Assembly: GCF_018861905.1 (NCBI RefSeq)
Contig: NZ_JAHLDU010000005.1
Span: 186,001 to 250,000, forward strand
DNA length: 64,000 nucleotides
Source of the DNA: Clostridium sp. DSM 17811
GTDB taxonomy: Bacteria; Bacillota; Clostridia; Clostridiales; Clostridiaceae
Reading direction: 5' to 3'
Within the stretch, counting starts at the first letter, position 1. Every line of letters starts with the position of its first letter. The notes under the pieces were generated by a model, which was given only the letters and a program-made list of their open reading frames with translations, did not search any database and was not told the origin of the DNA. The position numbers and the translations under genes were made by a program. Shown here one piece after another: positions 17,469 to 25,769 of the stretch.

Positions 17469-17906
17469 ATGGATCGTTCAAAGGCCATAGGATTTGTAGT
17501 AAAAACACTTTCTAATCAAGTGAAACGCCAAATTGATATTAGTGTTTCGAAATGTGAGATTGATGGCATAACAGGAATGCAGTGCTGGATCATTGGTTAT
17601 CTTTGTGATAACGTAGATAAAAGAGATGTTTTCCAAAAAGATGTTGAGATTGCGTTTAACATTAGGAGGTCTACAGCTACTGTCATTTTACAACTTATGG
17701 AAAAAAATGAACTGATAACTAGGGAAGCGGTGTCTTGCGATGCACGATTAAAAAAACTTATTCTCACTGAAAAAGCTTTTGGCATTCATCTAAAGATAGA
17801 AGCCCAAATTATTCAAGTAGAACAAAAAATTGCGAAGGGGTTAACAAATGAAGAAATTGAAACTTTCCTTCGGCTTGTGAACAAAATTTCAAAAAATATA
17901 GAATAG
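17469..17906 (+). CDS. MarR-family transcriptional repressor
   Basis: 145 residues from ATG 17469, with GGGGAGG at 17456-17462; the upstream ATG 17454 overlaps that site and is rejected. Winged helix region: FQKDVEIAFNIRRSTATVILQLMEKNELITREA, with the wing at DARLKKLILT. The divided gene order, marR then two ABC half-exporters, is a common drug-efflux arrangement. Matching operators at 17437 and 17955 suggest it represses both itself and the exporter. Confidence 0.88.
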   Translation: MDRSKAIGFVVKTLSNQVKRQIDISVSKCEIDGITGMQCWIIGYLCDNVDKRDVFQKDVEIAFNIRRSTATVILQLMEKNELITREAVSCDARLKKLILTEKAFGIHLKIEAQIIQVEQKIAKGLTNEEIETFLRLVNKISKNIE

Positions 17907-17954
17907 TTAACTATCTTGTTAGGCATAGACAGACGGTTATTTTTTTGCTGTGTT

Positions 17955-17968
17955 GTTAGTTACCTAAC
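17955..17968. promoter_or_regulatory. MarR operator 2, before the ABC exporter
   Basis: GTTAG-TTAC-CTAAC, with the same half-sites and spacing as operator 1. It lies 45 bases before the exporter start. Confidence 0.6.
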
Positions 17969-18012
17969 TGTATGGATAATGACAAATATTAATGTATGGA
18001 GGTTACCAAATT

Positions 18013-19749
18013 ATGATTAAACGACTTGCAAAATGCGTAGGTGAGTATAGAAAAGACACCATCCTTGCGCCCGTTTTTGTAACATTTGAGGTTATTATGG
18101 AGGTTATAGTACCTTTCCTAATGGCACAAATTATTGATAACGGAATCTCAAAAGGAAATTTAGGTTATATCAGTAAAATGGGTATTGTCCTAGTGCTGTG
18201 TACTATATTTTCACTTTTTTTCGGTATGCAATCAGGAAGATATGCAGCCAAAGCATCTGCAGGATATGCAAAAAATGTAAGAAGAGAAATGTATTACAAT
18301 ATACAGAGTTTTTCATTCTCCGATATTGAAAAATTTTCAACTGCAAGCCTAGTAACTAGGTTAACTACAGATGTGACCAATGTTCAAAATTCTTACCAGA
18401 TGATTATTCGTATTTTAGTACGAAGTCCGTTAATGCTTATTTTTTCTTTGATTATGGCATTTAACCTTAATGCAAAATTAGCTTTAGTATTTCTTGTAGC
18501 TATCCCATTTTTAGGATTTGGGCTTTACTTAATTATTATCAACGCCCATCCTATTTTTGAGAAAGTATTCCGCACCTACGACCATCTAAACAATGTTGTA
18601 CAAGAAAACATAAGTGGTATTAGAGTTGTAAAATCTTATGTTCGTGAAGAACATGAAAAAAGCAAATTTGGAGAGGTATCCACAAAAATCTATAGTGATT
18701 TTTCAAAAGCAGAAAAATTATTAGCTTTTAACAGTCCACTCATGCAGTTTACCATGTATACATGTATTCTCCTAATCTCCTGGTTTGGTGCAAAGATGAT
18801 TGTAGGTTCAACTATGACCATAGGTCAATTAATGAGTTTACTGGCTTACGCTGCACAAATTTTAATGAGTTTGATGATGCTTTCAATGGTTTTTGTCATG
18901 ATTACAATTTCTCGTGCTTCAGCAGAAAGAATTGTAGAGGTTCTAGATGAAAAAAGTGATTTGCATAACCCAGAGCAGCCAATTTATGAAGTGCCTAATG
19001 GCTGTGTGAACTTTGAAAATGTAGATTTTAGCTATAATGATGACAAAAATAAACTCTGCCTTAAAAAAATTGATATCTCTATCAAGGCTGGTGAAACCAT
19101 TGGTATCATTGGTGGTACTGGAAGTGCAAAAACTACTTTTGTTCAACTAATTCCTAGACTTTATGACGTATCAAGTGGCAATATTTTAGTCGGTGGGGTA
19201 GATGTGCGCAAATATGATATACAAGCCTTACGTGATGAAGTTGCCATGGTTCTACAAAAAAATGTACTTTTTTCAGGAACAATAAAAGAGAACCTTAGGT
19301 GGGGAAATAAAGATGCTTCGGATGATGAACTCATAAGAGTGTGCAAGCTAGCACAAGCGGATGAGTTTATTGCGAAATTACCACATAAATATGACACCTA
19401 CATTGAACAAGGAGGTTCCAATGTTTCTGGAGGTCAAAAGCAAAGGATTTGTATTGCACGTGCACTGCTTAAGAAGCCTAAAATATTAATTTTAGACGAT
19501 TCTACTAGTGCTATAGACACGAAAACAGATTCTCTAATCCGCCTTGCATTCAAAGAGGAAATCCCAAATACCACAAAGATTATTATAGCTCAGCGTATAT
19601 CCTCGGTGGAGGATGCAGATAAGATAATTATAATGGATGCTGGTAGAATAGATGCCATAGGGACTCATGATGAACTTTTAAAAACCAATAAAATCTATCA
19701 AGAAGTCTATACTTCACAGATGAAAGGGGTAGAGACAAATGAAAAATAA
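18013..19749 (+). CDS. ABC exporter half-transporter A (membrane plus ATPase)
   Basis: 578 residues from ATG 18013, with GGAGGT at 17998-18003; the ATG at 17992 lies before that site. Six membrane helices, then an ATPase domain with Walker A GGTGSAKTT, signature VSGGQKQR, Walker B ILILDDSTSAID and H-loop replaced by AQR (IIAQRISS). Alanine for the last Walker A glycine, and glutamine instead of the switch histidine, are typical of the degenerate half of heterodimeric exporters such as YheI/YheH or BmrCD. The 11-base overlap with the next gene fits a heterodimer. The cargo is unknown; drug or lipid export is likely. Confidence 0.92.
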   Translation: MIKRLAKCVGEYRKDTILAPVFVTFEVIMEVIVPFLMAQIIDNGISKGNLGYISKMGIVLVLCTIFSLFFGMQSGRYAAKASAGYAKNVRREMYYNIQSFSFSDIEKFSTASLVTRLTTDVTNVQNSYQMIIRILVRSPLMLIFSLIMAFNLNAKLALVFLVAIPFLGFGLYLIIINAHPIFEKVFRTYDHLNNVVQENISGIRVVKSYVREEHEKSKFGEVSTKIYSDFSKAEKLLAFNSPLMQFTMYTCILLISWFGAKMIVGSTMTIGQLMSLLAYAAQILMSLMMLSMVFVMITISRASAERIVEVLDEKSDLHNPEQPIYEVPNGCVNFENVDFSYNDDKNKLCLKKIDISIKAGETIGIIGGTGSAKTTFVQLIPRLYDVSSGNILVGGVDVRKYDIQALRDEVAMVLQKNVLFSGTIKENLRWGNKDASDDELIRVCKLAQADEFIAKLPHKYDTYIEQGGSNVSGGQKQRICIARALLKKPKILILDDSTSAIDTKTDSLIRLAFKEEIPNTTKIIIAQRISSVEDADKIIIMDAGRIDAIGTHDELLKTNKIYQEVYTSQMKGVETNEK

Positions 19750-21619
19750 TAATAAGTCCAAACCTAAATCAAATGGAAAAACCATGAAAAGATTATTTTC
19801 ATATGTTACAAGTACTTATAAAATACAGTTTATAATTGTTATTGTATGTATACTATTCAGTGCTCTTGCAGGGGTGGGGGGGTCGCTTTTTCTTCAAATA
19901 GTGATTGATGATTACATTACTCCGCTACTTAAAGTTTCAAATCCTGTATTCTCTGGACTTCTAAAAGCTATACTTGTGATGGCTGGTATTTATTGTATTG
20001 GCGTTGTGTCGACATTTCTCTATAACAGATTAATGGTAACCATAGGCCAAGGAGTACAAAAGAAAATTAGAGATGAAATGTATTCTCATATGCAAACTCT
20101 GTCTATAAAATATTTCGATACTCATTCACATGGCGATATTATGAGTCGCTATACTAATGATATAGATACCTTAAGACAGATGCTGTCTCAAAGTATTCCA
20201 CAGATGTTTTCCTCTGCAATTACTATTGTAAGTGTATTTTTGGCCATGCTTTATGTCAGCTGGCATTTAACTGTGCTTGTAATTATAATGGTGGTAGTTA
20301 TGTTGTTTATTACTGGAAAAATTACTGGGAGGAGTTCTGAATTTTTTATTAAACAGCAAAGGTCTATGGGTAAAACAAATGGATTTATTGAGGAAATGAT
20401 TAATGGACAAAATGTGGTTAAGGTGTTCTGCCATGAGGAAGATTCAAAAGAACAGTTCGACCTTCTAAACGAAGAACTTTGTGATAATGCTACAAAAGCA
20501 AATAATTATGCAAATATACTTATGCCTATTATGTCTAATTTAGGTAATCTTCTTTATGTCTTGGTTGCCATTGTTGGAGGAGTTTTAGCACTAAGTGGAA
20601 TCGGTGGATTAACACTAGGGGCTATTGCCTCATTCTTGCAGCTTAGTAAAACCTTCAGCATGCCTATTGGTCAAATTTCTCAACAACTCAACGCTGTTAT
20701 TATGGCACTGGCGGGTGCACAACGTATTTTTGAATTGATGGATGAAAAACCCGAAGAGGATGAAGGTTATGTAACACTAGTAAATGCTAAATATGAGGGT
20801 GATATTTTATGTGAAACTAAAAATCGGACAGGAATATGGGCTTGGAAGCACCCTCATGAAGATGGTACTGTTACCTATACTAAATTAACAGGAGATGTGC
20901 AATTTTTCGATGTGGATTTCGGTTATAATGAAGAAAAAACTGTATTGCATAATGTAACCCTTGATGCACATTCTGGTGAAAAGTTAGCGTTTGTTGGTGC
21001 AACTGGTGCTGGAAAAACCACCATAACTAATTTGATTAATCGTTTCTATGATATTCAAGATGGTAAAATTCGATATGATGATATAAACATTAATAAAATT
21101 AGAAAAAGTGATTTGCGTCGTTCCCTTGGAGTTGTGCTTCAAGATACGAATTTATTTACTGGAACTATTATGGAAAATATCAAATACGGCAAGCTTGATG
21201 CTACGGATGAAGAAATTTATGCAGCTGCAAGGCTTGCAAATGCTGATGGGTTTATTTCCATGATGCCAAAGGGTTATGATACTATTTTATCAGGAGATGG
21301 ATCTGGATTATCACAAGGTCAAAGACAACTATTGTCCATTGCAAGAGCTGCTGTTGCTAACCCTCCAGTAATGATTCTTGATGAAGCCACTTCTAGCATT
21401 GATACTCGTACAGAGGCGATTGTACAAAGAGGTATGGATTCACTTATGCAAGGTCGTACGGTATTTGTAATTGCTCATAGACTTTCTACAGTGAAAAATG
21501 CTGATGAAATTATGGTGCTTGATGAAGGCCGAATCATTGAATGTGGTAACCACGAAAAGTTAATAGCACAGAAAGGAAAGTATTATCAGCTCTATACTGG
21601 TGCCTTTGAACTTGAGTAA
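19739..21619 (+). CDS. ABC exporter half-transporter B (membrane plus ATPase)
   Basis: 626 residues, overlapping the previous gene by 11 bases. Six membrane helices, then an ATPase with Walker A GATGAGKTT, signature LSQGQRQL, Walker B VMILDEATSSID with the catalytic glutamate, and switch histidine in AHRLST: this is the active ATPase half. An insertion of about 45 residues between the membrane and ATPase domains (around GIWAWKHPHEDG) is typical of the longer subunit in this exporter type. The partner is the protein at 18013. Confidence 0.93.
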   Translation: MKNNNKSKPKSNGKTMKRLFSYVTSTYKIQFIIVIVCILFSALAGVGGSLFLQIVIDDYITPLLKVSNPVFSGLLKAILVMAGIYCIGVVSTFLYNRLMVTIGQGVQKKIRDEMYSHMQTLSIKYFDTHSHGDIMSRYTNDIDTLRQMLSQSIPQMFSSAITIVSVFLAMLYVSWHLTVLVIIMVVVMLFITGKITGRSSEFFIKQQRSMGKTNGFIEEMINGQNVVKVFCHEEDSKEQFDLLNEELCDNATKANNYANILMPIMSNLGNLLYVLVAIVGGVLALSGIGGLTLGAIASFLQLSKTFSMPIGQISQQLNAVIMALAGAQRIFELMDEKPEEDEGYVTLVNAKYEGDILCETKNRTGIWAWKHPHEDGTVTYTKLTGDVQFFDVDFGYNEEKTVLHNVTLDAHSGEKLAFVGATGAGKTTITNLINRFYDIQDGKIRYDDININKIRKSDLRRSLGVVLQDTNLFTGTIMENIKYGKLDATDEEIYAAARLANADGFISMMPKGYDTILSGDGSGLSQGQRQLLSIARAAVANPPVMILDEATSSIDTRTEAIVQRGMDSLMQGRTVFVIAHRLSTVKNADEIMVLDEGRIIECGNHEKLIAQKGKYYQLYTGAFELE

Positions 21620-21634
21620 AATATTTACTATTAG

Positions 21635-21665
21635 ACCACCGATTTAATAATAGTCGGTGGTTTTA
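21635..21665 (+). terminator. Rho-independent terminator after the ABC exporter
   Basis: Stem CCACCGA / TCGGTGG (21636-21642 and 21654-21660) followed by TTTT. Confidence 0.85.
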
Positions 21666-21671
21666 TCCATA

Positions 21672-21720
21672 CCAAAAATAAGAACCGTATTGAAATATTC
21701 AATACAGTTCTTATTTTTGG
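21672..21720. terminator. Terminator between convergent genes, overlapping the PucR gene stop
   Basis: Near-perfect inverted repeat with 19-bp arms at 21672-21690 and 21702-21720; A and T runs at both ends allow use in either direction. Its right arm contains the last codons of the minus-strand regulator gene. Confidence 0.75.
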
Positions 21721-23240
21721 TATCTTAGAATTTTTAATGATAATTCAAATTTAAACAAAATATCACTGTTGCTTAGTGAAATTTTCAATAATTCTTCTAT
21801 TTTATGGTAACGATAAAAAAATGTGCTACAATGAATATTTAGTTTTTTTGAGGTCAATTTTGCATTCCTATTACTTTCTAAATAAGCTATTAATGTTTGT
21901 AATAATACTGAATTATTGTTTTTATCGATCCATATAAGCTTGTTAATCGATGGATCAATTAATGTGTGTAGTTTAATTTTTTCAATATTATTATCCGTGC
22001 TTTGCAATATATTAAATAAATAATATTCTATATAGTCTTTGAAATAAAATAAGAAACCCTTTATGTTTAAGTTCTCTGCTAATTTTAAGGCGTAAGTAGC
22101 TTGTTTATAAAACTCCTTTGTTTCAAGTATATTTTGAAATGTTAAACTAATCCCGGCTTTTAAATTGTTGAGTTTTAAAAAATCTATAAACCTTGTTTTT
22201 GTGTTTTCAGAAAATATTTCATCATTTTCTTTACTTACCATGAGAATTATACTATCTTCATAATAAGCAGAAATACAATTTCTAAATATATTTTTAGTAG
22301 TAACAATTAACTGCTTTAATCCAAAATTATGACGGTAATCTTGATATGTTTGACGAAAAGGTATAACAATTAATAATATATTTTTATGTAGTTTAAAATC
22401 TATATTTTTTAGTCTTTCTTCTATATAGTCTAGATTATTAATTGAATTTTTTAATAAATCCATTAAATAGTATTCTTCTTCGAGTCCTGAACTATTTATA
22501 AATAAGTTATCCTTTTGCATTTGTATAGAAAGAGTTTGTACCAAAGTGTTGGTTATTTCTAAATCTTCTTCAACAAATTCTCGGTTTTCTTGTAAAATAC
22601 ATATATACGCAACAGTAACGTTATTAATACGAATACCACAAAAGATAAGACTTTTATCAGAAAAGTGAAAAAAAGATGTACTTGAACTATAAATATTATC
22701 TATACATTTATCTTTTTTCATAATATTAACGGTATCGATTAACAGATAAGCTTGATCATTATAAGTTTCTATATTAGACGTAATAGAATTAGCAAAAGTG
22801 GAACGACCAATAATACGATAACTAGTATCTAAAATAAAAATAGGGTTATTTAAATAGCTTTCACATATATTTAAAGTTTTATTAATATCATTATAAGCAG
22901 ATAGGCTATTATAAATATCTAATTTTTTTACATACAGTTTATAGTCTATAAACATAAATTCACAAATCAATCTATAAATTTCTTCTATACTACTTTTAGT
23001 CTCAATCTGTAAAATATGAATGTTTTCACTTGCTTTATTTACGATAAATAAAATATTGGCTTTATTAATTAATAAAGATTTATGGTTTTTTGTTGCCAAA
23101 TATAAAGCATTTGGAGAAAACTCCATATTATCTTTTAAAAAAAATACTTCATCAATAATAGTATCCGGATTATGGGTTCCCGAAATTTTAATGTTTGGTT
23201 TATTTTTAAGAAAATTTAATAATGTTTTTAGTTTAGCCAA
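21711..23240 (-). CDS. PucR/CdaR-type transcriptional regulator
   Basis: 509 residues. The start is TTG at 23240, six bases after AAAGGAGGT. Residues 1-130 resemble the N-terminal PucR region, followed by a GAF-like middle part (about 145-250), a GGDEF-like linker (about 270-400) and a C-terminal PucR helix-turn-helix (LLQTLIAYLESNRNAKLTS, then LNIHCSTFFYRYHKIEELL). The family controls nearby catabolic genes in response to small molecules. It is divergent from the flavoprotein gene at 23437, which is its likely target. Confidence 0.82.
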   Translation of the reverse strand: MAKLKTLLNFLKNKPNIKISGTHNPDTIIDEVFFLKDNMEFSPNALYLATKNHKSLLINKANILFIVNKASENIHILQIETKSSIEEIYRLICEFMFIDYKLYVKKLDIYNSLSAYNDINKTLNICESYLNNPIFILDTSYRIIGRSTFANSITSNIETYNDQAYLLIDTVNIMKKDKCIDNIYSSSTSFFHFSDKSLIFCGIRINNVTVAYICILQENREFVEEDLEITNTLVQTLSIQMQKDNLFINSSGLEEEYYLMDLLKNSINNLDYIEERLKNIDFKLHKNILLIVIPFRQTYQDYRHNFGLKQLIVTTKNIFRNCISAYYEDSIILMVSKENDEIFSENTKTRFIDFLKLNNLKAGISLTFQNILETKEFYKQATYALKLAENLNIKGFLFYFKDYIEYYLFNILQSTDNNIEKIKLHTLIDPSINKLIWIDKNNNSVLLQTLIAYLESNRNAKLTSKKLNIHCSTFFYRYHKIEELLKISLSNSDILFKFELSLKILRYQK

Positions 23241-23387
23241 AAAATTACCTCCTTTTGTGGATTAGAAAAATTTTTAAAATAATACCATTAAATCATGGCA
23301 GTTTCATAATTATTTCTGATGAATGGTGTATTAATTTATGTTAATATTATAAATGTTCACTTGTTAGTGTAACAAAAAAAACATGTA

Positions 23388-23415
23388 TTAACAATAATAT
23401 AGTAATATATATGAT
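23388..23415 (+). promoter_or_regulatory. Promoter of the flavoprotein gene
   Basis: TTAACA at 23388-23393, 16 bp spacer, TATGAT at 23410-23415. A short inverted repeat CACT-N4-AGTG at 23359-23370 lies just upstream and could bind the divergent PucR-type regulator. Confidence 0.45.
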
Positions 23416-23436
23416 ATATAAAGAGGAGATTTTATT

Positions 23437-24393
23437 ATGACTTTTAAAGTAATGGGCGTTACAGCTGGTAGAAAAGATTCAAATTCTGAAATTTTGTTAA
23501 AAGAAGCACTTTTAGCCTGCGCGCAACAAGGGGCAGAAATCACAATGATTAATCTAAGGAATTACAACATTATGGATTGTACAGGATGTACAGCATGTAC
23601 AAATGGTATGACTATTGGTAAAAACGTTGGGTGCAGCTTAGATAAAAAGGATGATAAAAAAGCAATTATGGAAGTTATGTTAAATCAAGATGCTGTTATA
23701 TTTTCAGCACCTACATATGATTTGATGCCAACTGCAACATTTTTAAAATTTATGCATAGAAATTTAAGTTATGAATCTGCATTTTTAGAATCAATTGGTG
23801 AAATTGAGCATAAAGATAGAGTTGGTGCTTTAATTGCTGTGGGAGGATCTACTCGTTCATGGCAGTCGATGGCATTAGAAGCTATGCAGGCAACTTGTTT
23901 TACAAATGATTTTAAAATTATTGATATGTATTTGGCTACTCGTGTGCCAGCTCCAAAACAATGTTTATTACATGATGATATGATTAAACGTGCTGAAGAA
24001 ATTGGTAACAATGTTATGAAATCATTAAATACCACAGTAGAAAAAAGAGTGTGGTTAGGAGATGAAAATATGGGTTGGTGTCCAAATTGTCATTCTAATG
24101 CGTTGATTTTAGGGGAAGTCCAATGGGACGGGTTGCACTTCCCAATCGAATGTCAAGTTTGTGGCGCTGGTGGAGACTTAGAGAAAACAGAAACTGGTAA
24201 ATGGAAATTTGTTATTGCGAAAGATGGATTAAGTCGTGACCGTACTACTATTAAAGGAAGAGAACACCATTTAGAAGAAATTTATCATACACAAGGTGGA
24301 TTTTACACAGATGAAAAGTTATCAATTGTTAAAGAGAAGTTTGGTAAATATAAAGATTTAAAATTTCCTACAATAGAAATCGATAAAGCGTAA
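23437..24393 (+). CDS. Iron-sulfur flavoprotein-like NAD(P)H reductase with C-terminal zinc-ribbon-like domain
   Basis: 318 residues with AGAGGAG before ATG 23437. Residues 1-200 form an NADPH-dependent FMN reductase (flavodoxin-like) fold. C48, C51, C54 and C66 give C-x2-C-x2-C-x11-C in the first third, similar to the compact 4Fe-4S motif of iron-sulfur flavoproteins, though the last gap is longer than usual. A second cysteine set, C215, C218, C239 and C242 (WCPNC and CQVC), makes a likely zinc ribbon or rubredoxin-like knuckle. The substrate is unknown. The divergent PucR regulator suggests an inducible reduction reaction. Confidence 0.75.
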   Translation: MTFKVMGVTAGRKDSNSEILLKEALLACAQQGAEITMINLRNYNIMDCTGCTACTNGMTIGKNVGCSLDKKDDKKAIMEVMLNQDAVIFSAPTYDLMPTATFLKFMHRNLSYESAFLESIGEIEHKDRVGALIAVGGSTRSWQSMALEAMQATCFTNDFKIIDMYLATRVPAPKQCLLHDDMIKRAEEIGNNVMKSLNTTVEKRVWLGDENMGWCPNCHSNALILGEVQWDGLHFPIECQVCGAGGDLEKTETGKWKFVIAKDGLSRDRTTIKGREHHLEEIYHTQGGFYTDEKLSIVKEKFGKYKDLKFPTIEIDKA

Positions 24394-24464
24394 ATTTATA
24401 AATTAATGGTTAATAGAGGAATATTAAGGTGCTTAGTTTTTTATTATATTGTATAAAAAATGTA

Positions 24465-24493
24465 TTGACATACAACAATGAAAATGTTATCAT
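24465..24493 (+). promoter_or_regulatory. Promoter of the sucrose operon
   Basis: TTGACA at 24465-24470, 17 bp spacer, TATCAT at 24488-24493. The transcript would begin just before the RAT element at 24513. Confidence 0.75.
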
Positions 24494-24512
24494 ACATATA
24501 AATTAAATAACA

Positions 24513-24540
24513 GGATTGTTACTGATTAGCAGGCAAAACC
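24513..24540 (+). promoter_or_regulatory. Ribonucleic antiterminator (RAT) 1
   Basis: The 28 bases begin GGATTGTTACTG and end GCAGGCAAAACC, matching RAT sites bound by LicT/SacT/SacY-type proteins. Its end overlaps the left arm of the terminator at 24536-24584, so binding of the antiterminator blocks termination. Confidence 0.92.
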
Positions 24541-24584
24541 TAATTTGAGATGAGTGTGAACTTTGTCTTGTTTTGGGTTTTTTT
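24536..24584 (+). terminator. RAT-controlled terminator 1
   Basis: AAAACCTAA at 24536-24544 pairs with TTGGGTTTT at 24573-24581 and a T run follows. The left arm overlaps RAT 1. Confidence 0.85.
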
Positions 24585-24704
24585 ATTGCAACTAAAGAAG
24601 ATTGCCTTGTGAGCATACAATAATAATGTAAATTTAATTGTATATTAGTGTGAAATTTCAGCTTTATATTTGAATACAAATCTAATAATTATAGTGGCAT
24701 TGGG

Positions 24705-25577
24705 GTGAATACTATTATTATAAAAAGGATATTGAATAATAATGTAGTTACGGCTATAGATGAAAAATCTAAGCGTGAAAAGGTAATTATGGGCAGAGGA
24801 ATTGCTTTCCAAAAGAGAAATGGAGATATGGTCGATGTTTTGAAAATTGAAAAAGTCTTTATTTTGGAAAATAAAATAGAGAATGAGAAATTTTTAAAAT
24901 TGATAAATGAGATCCCGATGGAGCATATAAAATTATCAGAGACAATTATAAGCTATGGGAAAGAAAAATTGAATACACAATTTGATGATCATATTTATAT
25001 TGCATTAACAGATCATATTGATTTTGCCATTAAAAGATACAAAGAAGGTATTAGCTTAAAAAATCAGCTGCTTTGGGAAATACAAAGGATACATAAAAAA
25101 GAATACGAAGTTGGTTTATGGGCACTGGATTGTATTGAAGATGAAATAGGTATTAAAATGGATTTAGATGAAGCGGGTTATATTGCTCTGCATTTAGTAG
25201 ATGCTGCCCTTAACCAAAGCATGGATAATACAATAAACATTATTTCAATAGTTCAAGAAATATTAAACATAATAAAATACTTTTTCAACATAGAATTTGA
25301 TGAAAACGATATTTCTTATGATAGACTTGTTACGCACTTGAAGTATTTTTCACAAAGGGTAATTTCGAATAATAGGTTACCAGAAGATAGTAATGAATTT
25401 CTGAAGATGGTAGAAATAAATTATCATAAACCATATACTTGTGCATTAAAGATAAAAATATTTATTGAGAAAAATTATTATTACACAATAAATGATGGAG
25501 AAATAGTTTACTTGAGTCTTCATATTCAGCGAGTTATTTCTAGTATAAAGTATAAGGTATCTTCTGAAAAATTATAG
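24705..25577 (+). CDS. BglG/SacT-family transcriptional antiterminator
   Basis: About 290 residues. The start is uncertain: GTG 24705 has a poor ribosome binding site, while GGGGTGA at 24702-24708 would better serve a non-standard start at ATT 24714. The N-terminal CAT RNA-binding domain (about 4-58) includes IKRILNNNVVTA and GRGIAFQKRNGD. PRD1 (about 65-170) and PRD2 (about 172-285) carry histidines in DHIDFAIKR, ALHLVDA, VTHLKYF and SLHIQRV, the sites through which PTS proteins control activity. It should bind both RAT elements, so it controls its own expression and that of the PTS and hydrolase genes. Confidence 0.93.
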   Translation: MNTIIIKRILNNNVVTAIDEKSKREKVIMGRGIAFQKRNGDMVDVLKIEKVFILENKIENEKFLKLINEIPMEHIKLSETIISYGKEKLNTQFDDHIYIALTDHIDFAIKRYKEGISLKNQLLWEIQRIHKKEYEVGLWALDCIEDEIGIKMDLDEAGYIALHLVDAALNQSMDNTINIISIVQEILNIIKYFFNIEFDENDISYDRLVTHLKYFSQRVISNNRLPEDSNEFLKMVEINYHKPYTCALKIKIFIEKNYYYTINDGEIVYLSLHIQRVISSIKYKVSSEKL

Positions 25578-25607
25578 ACTTATACATTTATTAAAAAGTT
25601 AATATCA

Positions 25608-25636
25608 GGATTGTTACTGGTTATGCAGGCAAAACC
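25608..25636 (+). promoter_or_regulatory. Ribonucleic antiterminator (RAT) 2
   Basis: 29 bases beginning GGATTGTTACTGG and ending GCAGGCAAAACC, between the antiterminator and PTS genes. It differs from RAT 1 only in the apical loop. Confidence 0.92.
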
Positions 25637-25686
25637 TAAGTTGAAGATAATACACTAGTTGTATTAATTCAATCTAGGTTTTTTTT
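25631..25686 (+). terminator. RAT-controlled terminator 2
   Basis: AAAACCTA-AG-TTGAA at 25631-25645 pairs with TTCAA-TC-TAGGTTTT at 25668-25682 (a 2x2 mismatch inside), followed by a T run. Overlaps RAT 2. Confidence 0.88.
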
Positions 25687-25769
25687 ATTTAAATTAGCAA
25701 CAGCTACTTAATGGACACAAAATAATACAATAATTACTTTTGTGCAGATAAAAATATAGGAGGGTAAAA

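Noticed and set aside
19100-19140. Altered Walker A (GGTGSAKTT) as a sign of a broken exporter
   Set aside because: The degenerate half of heterodimeric exporters often has such changes, and the partner protein has a full set of motifs.
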